A stretch of 57,500 bases of DNA, taken from NCBI GenBank assembly GCA_905221605.1, contig CAJNDS010000813.1, positions 652,501 to 710,000 on the forward strand. Direction: 5' to 3'. Shown one piece after another: positions 50,258 through 57,500 of the stretch. Position 1 is the first letter of the stretch. Each line of letters starts with the position of its first letter. The DNA is from Symbiodinium natans (Eukaryota; Sar; Dinophyceae; Suessiales; Symbiodiniaceae). The translations under genes and the position numbers were made by a program. The notes beneath the pieces were generated by a model that worked only from the letters and a program-made list of their open reading frames with translations, was not told the DNA's origin and made no database searches.

Positions 50258-50548
50258 CTACTTGGAGGTTCATAGGAGTTTAGGGTTTAGGGTTTAGGGT
50301 TTAGTGTTGTCAAAATTATGATCCCTTTTGGGGTACCCGAAATATTAGGTGCCGTATTATAATTGGGATCCAAAAAGGGACCATAATTTTGACAACCGCC
50401 CATGTTACTTAGTGACCCAATTATGACTTAACTGTACTTGTGACCCAAGTATAACCCTACTGGGGTACTTAAGGGGCTTCTAAGTGGGTTGTAGGTACAC
50501 TTATAATTGGGTTATATTGGGTTATAAGTACCCTGAACCTCCAAGTAG
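50258..50548. mobile_element. TACTTGGAGGTTCA-family element, copy 2, with a nested MITE
   Basis: CTACTTGGAGGTTCA at the left and TGAACCTCCAAGTAG at the right are exact 15-bp inverted copies. The interior has TTTAGGG units, the MITE at 50,306-50,396, and further inverted ATTATAAC-type stretches. Confidence 0.7.
50306..50396. mobile_element. MITE-like element, uninterrupted copy (relative of 36,105-36,227)
   Basis: GTTGTCAAAATTATGATCCC faces GGGACCATAATTTTGACAAC; the centre reads GAAATATTAGGTGCC then TATAATTGGG. It aligns to 36,105-36,227 throughout except for the telomere-like block there. Confidence 0.85.
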
Positions 50549-50749
50549 CGGATAAGGAATTTCGATGCCTTAACACCCACTTTCCTAAACCCTAAAGCCG
50601 ATCTAAGCCTCTCCAATTTTTTGGATTAGGGCGCCTTAGGGCACCTGTGTCCCTGATTCACCACCAACAACTGGTAAGTGGGTTGGTGTCACGCGTCCGA
50701 GCCCTCCACCCGACACCCCGAGGACAGGGAATCTGAAGTGTTGAAGGTT

Positions 50750-51240
50750 TTGGGGTTTAGGGTTTAGGGTTTAAGGAAATTCTTGGCCGAGGGTTTAGGG
50801 TTTAGGAAGTTCTTCTCATGTCGACCCACCTTCCTTCCTCCCAACGACGAAGAGCAGGCCCTGAATGTCCCTACTTAGAGGTTCCTGAAACCCTAAACCC
50901 TAAACCCCAAACCCTAACCCCTTGACCCTAGACCCTAAGCCGGAAACCCTAAACCCTAGTAGATACAGTTCGGGTTCGAGGTTGGCCTTTTGGATATTTT
51001 AGATGATTTCTCAGTTTAGGTTAAGGAAAACCAGGGTTCAAGGGTTCTTTTAGGTCAGTAGTATGGCTATCCAACCTAACCCCCAAAACCCCAAACCTTG
51101 AAACCCTAAACCCTAAATAAACCCTAAACCCTAAACCCTAAACCCTAAACCCTAAACCCTAAACCCTAAACCCTAACCCTAAACCTTAAAACCCTAAACC
51201 CTAAACCCTAAACCCTAAACCCTAAACCCTAACCCCCCAA
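50750..51240. repeat. telomere-like arrays
   Basis: TTTAGGG near 50,755-50,810, CCCTAAA at 50,888-50,960, and about 16 CCCTAAA units at 51,095-51,232. Confidence 0.85.
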
Positions 51241-51274
51241 AGGCGGTTTGGCCCTACAGCCTCTGGCCTTTCAG

Positions 51275-51346
51275 GTCACGGACCCAGCCAGGATCGTCGC
51301 CGAACGCGTGCCGGAGTTTGGGGCCAGGGAGCCCGGCTTCGGCTGG
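51275..51346 (+). CDS. exon-like island, in-phase 24 codons
   Basis: TTTCAG acceptor, then VTDPARIVAERVPEFGAR and EPGFGW, then GTTTAG. 72 bases, phase 0 at both ends like the island at 49,926, so they may be exons of one gene. Confidence 0.45.
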
Positions 51347-51575
51347 GTTTAGGGTTTGGGGTTTGGGGTTTAGGGTTTAGGGTTTAGGGTTTAGGGTTTA
51401 AATTTAGGCTTTAGGGTTTAGGGTTGGACTCTAAGGTGTTGATTTAACAAGCTTGCGTGTGTACTTTACAAAAGCAAGCCTTGCTTACGCACTGTACATG
51501 GTGAGAGAAAGGGAAACTCCAAACCCTCTAACCCTAAACCCAAGACCCTAAACCCTAAACCCTAAACCCTGTTTA

Positions 51576-51656
51576 GAAGCTCTTTCGACTTAGTAAGTCT
51601 ACATGGTATCCCCTAGAAACCCTATGAGAATCCCCATAACCTGCCTTACTAACCCT
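51576..51656. mobile_element. MITE-like repeat, copy 2 of an inverted pair
   Basis: Reverse-complement match of 39,007-39,080: GAAGCTCTTTCGACTTAGTA, GGTATCCCCTA, ATCCCCATA and CCTTACTAACCC in the expected order. Confidence 0.75.
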
Positions 51657-51704
51657 ACTTGCTAAGTCAGAAGTGCTTTCAAGTAGTACGCCCGGTTTTT
51701 GCAG

Positions 51705-51799
51705 CGAGGCCTTTCACTTCAGAGCCGGCGGCTTCTTTCAGCAGCCTGGCCGGACCAGCTCCCCAGCTTCCTCTGCCAGATCCGACACCAGACGGGTAT
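51705..51799 (+). CDS. exon-like island
   Basis: TTTGCAG acceptor followed by two open frames. ARPFTSEPAASFSSLAGP continuing with LPLPDPTPDG is the more protein-like; the other reads EAFHFRAGGFFQQPG. Ends at GGGTATATG. Confidence 0.35.
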
Positions 51800-51930
51800 A
51801 TGGGGGGATTTCCGACAACAGGGGTACCCTCTTGGGGGGTCCTTTCTATTTTGGGCAATACCCGATTTTGGGAAATACCCATATAGGGTTGAGTCTAGCA
51901 GTTGAAGGTTTTGGGTTCCAACGAGTATGG

Positions 51931-52044
51931 TACTTGGTGGATCATGGGTACCTATAAGTGGGGTTAGAGGCCGGGCAACTACGGGTCTCACCTTCTTAAG
52001 GGGACTTCTCACCCTACTTATGACTACCCTTGAACCTCCAAGTA
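51931..52044. mobile_element. TACTTGGAGGTTCA-family element, copy 3
   Basis: TACTTGGTGGATCATGGGTA faces TACCCTTGAACCTCCAAGTA. Its right end is immediately followed by CAG and a coding-like stretch. Confidence 0.62.
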
Positions 52045-52047
52045 CAG

Positions 52048-52134
52048 GTCAAGGAGCCGTCATCGGGGGTTGTCCTCCTACTGTTTGCGAGGGAGCTGCG
52101 CATAATCGTTGTCTCCGAACTGCCCAATGAGCCT
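52048..52134 (+). CDS. exon-like island after a MITE-adjacent splice acceptor
   Basis: After GTACAG the frame reads VKEPSSGVVLLLFARELR then IIVVSELPNEPTY. The acceptor lies at the outer edge of the inverted-repeat element at 51,931-52,044. Family unknown. Confidence 0.4.
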
Positions 52135-52446
52135 ACCTACATGGGCCATTATACCCTATAACCCCTTAACAAGGCCCTTTATAGGGTTGGTTAGGGGATT
52201 CTAAGCCTCAACCCTAAGCCCTGAACCCTATACCCTAGAAACCCTAAACCCTGAACCCTAAACCCTAAACCCTAAACCCTAAACAGGAACAACTCCTCCA
52301 TTCTGCCAGCTTTCGTTGAGCCCACGGCCCAGAGGGCGAATGCTGTTTTTTCTTGGCTGGTTTGGAGGCCAAGCTGTTGATGTAACGTTTTTCGGCACCC
52401 TTCGGAACTTAGGGTTTAGGGTTTAGGGTTTACTGGATAAGACGTT

Positions 52447-52525
52447 TCGGTTATGGGGGTTATAAGTGACTCATACTCTAGTTATGTTAAGTAACTTATA
52501 ACCTAGTTAGGGTGGATCCGAAACT
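52447..52525. repeat. inverted-repeat element, probable MITE
   Basis: GTTTCGG and GGTTATAAGT on the left face ACTTATAACC and CCGAAAC on the right. Confidence 0.5.
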
Positions 52526-52552
52526 TCGACCTAACTAGGTTTTCGCCGGGGT

Positions 52553-52903
52553 GTGTTTTTGTCTTTCAAGGTGTTGATGGTTTGCCATGTAGGACCGAAA
52601 ATGGCAGATTTACACACTTTTTCAATGCAAGCAGAGGAGGTGAGCTCCATCATATCGCCACCAGGCAGGCGTGGTCCAGGGGTTCTGCTGGCAAGGCTGG
52701 AAAGCAGAAATGCCATTGTTGATCCTCCAAGTGCTGCCCCAGTTTTCCTGGCGCACAAGGTCAATCGGCTGCAGCAAAAGCAAAAAGCCAACAGCAGGGC
52801 CTCGGAGGCACTTCTGAACGATGCCGCCTTTCTGCGACCACAGCAGGACATCTCCCACGGAAACTCTTCTCTGCAGCAGCCTCATGCTTTTGGATTCCAT
52901 CAG
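52553..52903 (+). CDS. possible upstream exon of the DDE-like gene
   Basis: Open for 117 codons, including KVLMVCHVGPKMADLHTF and a helical NRLQQKQKANSRASEALL, stopping at the edge of the first DDE-like block. The antisense strand is also open, so direction is unsure. Confidence 0.3.
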
Positions 52904-54384
52904 TGAAGCATCACCCACATGCAAGCGCGTCTCTAGCGCGTTCTGAAGGGAACGTCCTCCGGCCAGTGCTGTACCATGACGATGTGGTCTGCGGGAATAT
53001 ACTTGCTCCGCTGAAGCACAAGAAGAAAATCATGGCGGTGTACCTTTCCTTCTGCGAGCTTCAAACCGGCGTCTACTCGGAGTATTCATGGCTGACCGTG
53101 GCAGTGCTGCAGCGATCCCTGGTGAATGCGATCCAGGGCGGGGCTAGCGCGGTCACGGCTCTCATCGCGAGACAAGTGCATTCTCAGACTCACATGGACG
53201 GCTTCCCCTTGACGCTCCCAGAAGGCCCAAAGTGGGTACGAATAGCGCGCAGTCGGCGTTCCTGTCTGATCAAGATGCCCAGCGCGACACATATGGCATC
53301 AAAGGAAGTTCCGGTCTAGCGCCGTGCCTATACTGCCGCAACGTCCTGAAGAAGGACTCGGACTTGCGCGTGCCGGGCACGGTTCGCATATACGAATGGG
53401 ATGAGACAAAATTCCTTCGCAGTTCCGATGCCGAGTTTTGGCAACTGGCGGACTCTTTGCGGGACATGCTCGGATCGCAACGAGACTTGGAGATTCGGGC
53501 AAAAGCCTCGGGCCTTAATGTGCTTCAAGGAGGGCTGCTTCAAGACGTCGCTGCCCGCCAGCGCTTGCCGCCCAGCAAGGCATGTGTGGACACTCTGCAT
53601 ATGTACTTCTCCAATGGTGTGGCGAGCTGGGAATGCGGTTTGCTGGTCTCCTATATGGCCAAGCACGGTGTCAGTCGTCAGAGCTTGCAAGATGCTGCCG
53701 AGGCTGCATCCTGGCAACGTCCAGACGGATCGCACGCCGCTCGAGGGAACACGTACATCAGGCAGCTGCTGCACGAAAAGCACTTCGACCCGGGCCTGTT
53801 TAAAGGAGACGGTGGCTTAACTCTTTCCTTGGTTTTCCTGCTGTGCTACTACGTCTCTGTACTTCTAGGCCAAGATACGGCACAAAAAAGGGCTGTTGCC
53901 AAGAGCTTCCAGTTCTTGCGACTGTGCTGCGGCGAGCTGACGGCTCTCGGAGCAAGCTGGGTGCGGCTGCGACCAGCAGTCACAGTTCGCTTGCGTGAAT
54001 TGCAGAAGGACCACATGGAAGCATTCTTCACAGCGTGGGGCGTTGAAGAATGCAAACCGAAACACCATCACCGTATGCATCTTCCGCAAGCGTGCGCGGA
54101 GTTGGGCTGGCTCCCAAACTGCGCTGTGCATGAGAAAAAAGCATCAGGTGCTCAAGGGACAAGGCCTTGTAGACAGACAGAAACGAAACATCAACGATAC
54201 TGCCAAAACACAAAGAGCATTGCTGCCTCGCATGCTGGCAATCACCGTTGAAGACGCGGACAAGTTTAAAATCAGTCAATGGGACTTGATGGAACCGGTC
54301 GCGGAAGCAGATGAGCAGTCTGCAGGGCGGAAGCCCACTCTTTGCTGTTGCCGACAGCGTGCCGCAAAGCGCGATGCAGGTTGA
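52904..54384 (+). CDS. DDE-transposase-like gene of a second dinoflagellate family, frameshifted
   Basis: Three frames carry consecutive parts. 52,904 to about 53,230: EGNVLRPVLYHDDVVCGN, then KKKIMAVYLSFCEL, DGFPLTLPEGP. About 53,233-54,138: DTYGIKGSSGLAPCLYCRNV (CxxC), CVDTLHMYFSNGVASWE, WVRLRPAVTVRL, CKPKHHHRMHLP. About 54,139-54,384: HQVLKGQGLVDRQKRNIN. The LYHDD-GN and CVDTLHMYFSNG acidic residues sit where KDZ/Plavaka-type DDE transposases carry catalytic residues, and C-x2-C could bind zinc; assignment to those superfamilies is not proven. Shifts near 53,230 and in a six-A run at 54,133-54,138 break the frame. Either this copy is a pseudogene or the assembly has homopolymer errors. Confidence 0.6.
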
Positions 54385-55125
54385 GAACCCCGACTTCTAG
54401 ATCGGGACCCTTGACTGCAGGCAGGACATGCCAGTCATAGCACTGGGCGTGCGGCAGCAGGTGCTCTGCAGCCACGCGGGCTACGTTTGAGACTACAGGG
54501 CCTTCCCGCAGTTCCGACGCAGTGTTCCAGACTCGACAGACAGCTTGCTCTGAGACACCGCGCACCTGCAAGCACTTCTTCATTCCTCGTTGGGGCTCAA
54601 GGCACGCTTGCGAGGCATGGCTCCTCCCGCCTAAGTACACGGTAACCCAAACCTGAGCTGCGCATGTAAGGAAGTTGGTCTTTGTCTGTTGGCGTGGAAG
54701 CCTGAGCCTTGTGAGTCCCGTGAAGCGCGCAGAGGTCGACAGCGTCTGCGTGGAAGGAAGGAGTATATATATATATATACCCTCTCAAGCCACAACTGTC
54801 AACTCGAAACCGAAACCCATATAATAATTATAACACCTTCAAAGACCAGATAGAACATGGTTTCTCAACAGGACCCTATAGACATGTATGTGAACCCTAT
54901 ATACAAACCTATATAGGCTAAACAGTCAAAGCCCATAAACACCATTTGTAAACCCTCTGCAAACCACAAGTTTTTGGGTTTACGGACTTTTGGACTGGAG
55001 CTCTCTGTCTTTGGGAGGACTTGGCATCGATTCTTTGGGTGTTTTCTTGAACTGCTTTGGGACTGCAGATATCTTTTGCAACGGGCAACGTTGTGGAGCG
55101 CGAGTCATTCCAGCTGTGGCATTTA
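54385..55125. other. intergenic stretch between convergent genes
   Basis: 54,385-54,760 has short open frames on the minus strand with no recognised motif; 54,762-54,780 is (TA)n; 54,780-54,960 holds degenerate CCCTATA-like units. Nothing else supported. Confidence 0.4.
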
Positions 55126-55129
55126 TGCT

Positions 55130-55642
55130 TCAGGCTGAGTTCTTCCTAAGCTTCTTCGGGGGGCTTTGCCCCAAGGCCCAAGTCACGTCGGTGTCCACAC
55201 TGTGGGAGTCTTCTTCCGCTTGCGCTTGCGTTTGCTTCGAGGAACGCGCCGAGGACCGCGGTTGCTTGGCCTGCCTCGTAGTCTTCGAGGAACGCACAAA
55301 GGGCTGCGGTTGCTTGGCCTCCCTCTTAGTTCTCAAGTAGATGTTGCGGCGGGCGTCGAAGAAGACGCGGGTCTCTCCATCCGCCTCGAGGCATTCCCAT
55401 TTCTGGAACATGACGCACTTCTTCTCGTTGCACGTCGAAGGGATGGAGCAAATGGTGCCCAGAGGAATCCTGTAGAAGAGACAGCCCACAACGACTGGCA
55501 AGAGTGGCGAGTTTTTGGGCCACTGGCTATCCTGCTCGTGACTCGTAAAGTACCGAACCTGGTACGCATCCATGAACTCCTGCACCCAGTCCTGGTACTC
55601 GAACGTAGACATGACAACAGCGCGAAGCTTCTCTGTCAGCAC
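55130..55642 (-). CDS. hypothetical protein with basic, Q/S/K-rich tail
   Basis: 170 codons from ATG to stop, upstream of a GC-rich region. The N-terminal half has a folded look (FEYQDWVQEFMDAYQVRYF, GCLFYRIPLGTICSIP, CVMFQKWECLEADGETRVFF); the C-terminal half is low-complexity (KTTRQAKQPRSSARSSK) with a PPKKLRK cluster that could be a nuclear signal. I do not recognise the family. It lies downstream of the larger minus-strand gene and could be its last exon or a separate gene. Confidence 0.5.
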   Translation of the reverse strand: MLTEKLRAVVMSTFEYQDWVQEFMDAYQVRYFTSHEQDSQWPKNSPLLPVVVGCLFYRIPLGTICSIPSTCNEKKCVMFQKWECLEADGETRVFFDARRNIYLRTKREAKQPQPFVRSSKTTRQAKQPRSSARSSKQTQAQAEEDSHSVDTDVTWALGQSPPKKLRKNSA

Positions 55643-55941
55643 GCCTGAGCCAAAACTCCCAAAAGCCGGACCGACGTTGCAGATTGAATTAATAATGCTG
55701 TTTATTTTCTGAGAATCCTAAACCTATATAAGCCCTATATAAACCCAACACCCTATATTAACCCTATACTCATCCGGCTCTGAGCTGGCTGCGGTATACA
55801 ATATATATTAAAGAAAACAGCACGAGTTGTTTTGCGCCGGAGAAGTTGGCGTTTCCTCATGCGGATGTATGTGCGTCACTGCACATGTAACTTTGCTGCA
55901 GGCGGGTCATGCCACGCGCACTGTGAGAAAGGCCGGGCCCA

Positions 55942-57132
55942 TCACTTGTCAGTCTGCTTTCCCATGCGACGTCGTGACGGCGGGCCAGAGGAGATGGGCG
56001 GGGCCATCACGGCCGGGTCAGTGTGCGTCGCCTCCTCCTTCTTCCTGGACTTGAGCTCTTCCTTCTTGTCCTTGACGGCTGTGCGGCCCTCCTTCAAGAG
56101 CTCGGCCCAAACTTTCTGGCGAACTTTCAGGTCCTGGTGGTTGAACGGCAGTGCAGGCAGCGGCACCCCAGACACTTTGGCCGGCTCCACGAGCTGGAGC
56201 ATGTCTGTGCTCTTTCCGAACCAACCTTGAGCCTCCTCGCGGCCGTCGGCCAGCTTCTTGGCCAGTTCGTGGTCCAGCGCCAAGTCCTGCACTGGCTTCT
56301 GCAGGCCGGTCAAGCCTTTGACGACCGGGGCGAGGATGCTCACAGCTTTGGCAGCAAGGTCTCCAGTCTTCTGGTTCTGCCTGGCTATTTGCGCTGTCGA
56401 GGGCGCCGCGTTCTTGTTGGGCTTCGCCTCAGCTTTCGCTGCCTTCGCTGCCGGCTCCCTTGCGCTCTTGCCTGTGGCAGGCTGGCGACTGCCGGTGGCC
56501 GGGCGCTCGGCGACCTCAAGCTCGGGACTCTCCGCTTCTTCGTTGCCGCCATCCATGTCCCTCGCCTTCCGTTTCTTTTGCTTCTTGGCTTCGAGCTCCT
56601 TCTCGAGTTCACTGATGCGCTCTTCCATCTTCTGGTGTACTTCCCTCCAGACATCTTTGCGAGTCGGCACTGCGTAGAGCGTGCCCAGCTTCGTGTCCTC
56701 CGTGGAGGGACAGGCCTTCACCGCTTCTTCGTCCCAGCCGCGTGTGGTCCAGACTTTCAGCGGCAGGCTCTCTGCAGTGACCTCAATGGCTGTTTCCGTC
56801 ATGTGCCTGGAGATCATCTTCGTGAGCAGCACGCTTCGGATGGTCGTCCACTTGTAGCGGCTGTCCAGAGGGCTCTCGCCGCACTTCACGTAGAAGTCCC
56901 GGCGTTCCTCCATGGAGAAGTCTTTCATGCTGGCGGGCCCGACGTTCCTGTACAGACACGTCTGCAATGTCAGGCAAGTCCGGCAGCTAAAGGTCGCGAC
57001 CTTGGCTCGGCCAGGCTCGTCAGGGCTGCACACACGGCGGCAAAGCTGGCAAAGCTTGTCTTTCTGCTCAACTGGCACCAACGCCTCAGCGTTCCCGTCT
57101 TGAGGCTCACAGCGCTGCACCTCGGCTATCAT
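55942..57132 (-). CDS. hypothetical protein with Cys-rich N-terminus and coiled coil
   Basis: 396 codons in one frame. The N-terminus has KLCQLCRRVC and FSCRTC (C-x2-C pairs, likely a zinc-binding fold), then a conserved-looking block (MEERRDFYVKCGESPLDSRY, then SVLLTKMISRHM). The middle has a strong coiled coil (MEERISELEKELEAKKQKK) leading into KKRKARD. The rest is A/K-rich with DLALDHELAKKLADGREEA and WFGKST. The C-terminus is charged. The composition suggests a nuclear or chromatin-associated role; I know the general type from dinoflagellate gene models but not its function. The ATG at 57,132 is the first in frame; an overlapping plus-strand frame of similar length is its shadow. Confidence 0.62.
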   Translation of the reverse strand: MIAEVQRCEPQDGNAEALVPVEQKDKLCQLCRRVCSPDEPGRAKVATFSCRTCLTLQTCLYRNVGPASMKDFSMEERRDFYVKCGESPLDSRYKWTTIRSVLLTKMISRHMTETAIEVTAESLPLKVWTTRGWDEEAVKACPSTEDTKLGTLYAVPTRKDVWREVHQKMEERISELEKELEAKKQKKRKARDMDGGNEEAESPELEVAERPATGSRQPATGKSAREPAAKAAKAEAKPNKNAAPSTAQIARQNQKTGDLAAKAVSILAPVVKGLTGLQKPVQDLALDHELAKKLADGREEAQGWFGKSTDMLQLVEPAKVSGVPLPALPFNHQDLKVRQKVWAELLKEGRTAVKDKKEELKSRKKEEATHTDPAVMAPPISSGPPSRRRMGKQTDK

Positions 57133-57282
57133 GGCGTGTTAGCGGGGTCAAGGAGTCGAGGCAGAAGAGAAGAAGGACTGAGCCAGATGCTTCAGGCAAA
57201 CCAGCAGGAACTTCATTCAGTCGTGACCAAGACTCAGAAGGACATTGACATGTTTTTGGGATTTGCCTGGCAGAGCAGGCCG

Positions 57283-57472
57283 ACACCGGGCCGACACGAG
57301 CCCCAACCACCTAAGCACGGGCCGACACGGGCCGACATAGTGAAACCCTGAAAACCGTTACAATAACCATAGAAAACCATAGGGCCGACATGGGCCGACA
57401 CGCGGACCCAGGGCCAGCCACCGTAGTCCCTGACGCGGGCCGACACAGGCCGACACCGGGCCGACAGGGCCG
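57283..57472. repeat. GGCCGACAC short repeat
   Basis: About ten GGCCGACA(C/T/G) copies with irregular spacing of 10-60 bp, reaching almost to the window edge. Confidence 0.85.
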
Positions 57473-57500
57473 CTTAGCTGAAAACCAACAGTTGTCAGGC

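Noticed and set aside
56023-57351. 442-codon plus-strand frame
   Set aside because: Antisense shadow of the 396-codon minus-strand gene; the minus strand has coiled coil, C-x2-C pairs and sensible composition, while the plus frame is L/R/A-rich.

Overview
The window looks like nuclear DNA of a dinoflagellate, probably of the Symbiodiniaceae/Suessiales type. Four things point there: abundant Arabidopsis-type telomere-like heptamers (TTTAGGG/CCCTAAA) scattered in both orientations; genes split into small GC-rich exons, some with GC-AG style introns; protein families I recognise as highly multi-copy in dinoflagellates; and a very large Ty1/copia element. There are no bacterial operons, rRNA, tRNA or CRISPR arrays. 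Exon boundaries were placed by eye and are approximate.

Layout. (1) 1-8578, minus strand: one uninterrupted reading frame of 2,859 visible codons, a copia-type Gag-Pol polyprotein running off the left edge. Besides Gag, zinc fingers, protease-like motifs, integrase, reverse transcriptase and RNase H, it carries a cytosine-C5-methyltransferase-like segment and a 2-oxoglutarate/Fe(II) oxygenase-like segment. (2) 8.6-11.3 kb: candidate LTR/leader, then telomere-like and C-rich low-complexity DNA with repeated hairpins. (3) 11,865-13,991: a 2.1 kb element with terminal inverted repeats made of a long C run, flanked by an 8-bp duplication. (4) 14.1-16.4 kb: telomere-like arrays separated by short exon-like islands. 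(5) 17.2-33.1 kb: a run of plus-strand, intron-containing genes: an RGG/acidic nuclear-type protein, a multi-exon gene with a methyltransferase-like start, a charged coiled-coil gene, a GIY-YIG-like gene and a DDE-transposase-like gene. Related inverted sequences flank this run at 16.52 and 33.8 kb. (6) 34-52 kb: telomere-like DNA with exon islands, at least four kinds of small inverted-repeat (MITE-like) element, a split gene with a repeated exon module (42.1-48.4 kb), and a second C-run TIR element (45,145-47,697) inside one of its introns. (7) 52.9-57.1 kb: a frameshifted DDE-like gene on the plus strand facing two minus-strand genes, then a short GGCCGACAC-type repeat.

How the parts relate. 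Most of the DNA is mobile-element and telomere-like sequence. The telomere-like arrays mostly sit where introns would be, and in one case a 26-bp block of them interrupts a small inverted-repeat element whose uninterrupted relative is also in the window. The candidates for something undescribed are the copia polyprotein with two DNA-modification-like domains, the C-run TIR family inserted into TA-rich sites, and the possible 17 kb composite element at 16.5-33.8 kb.
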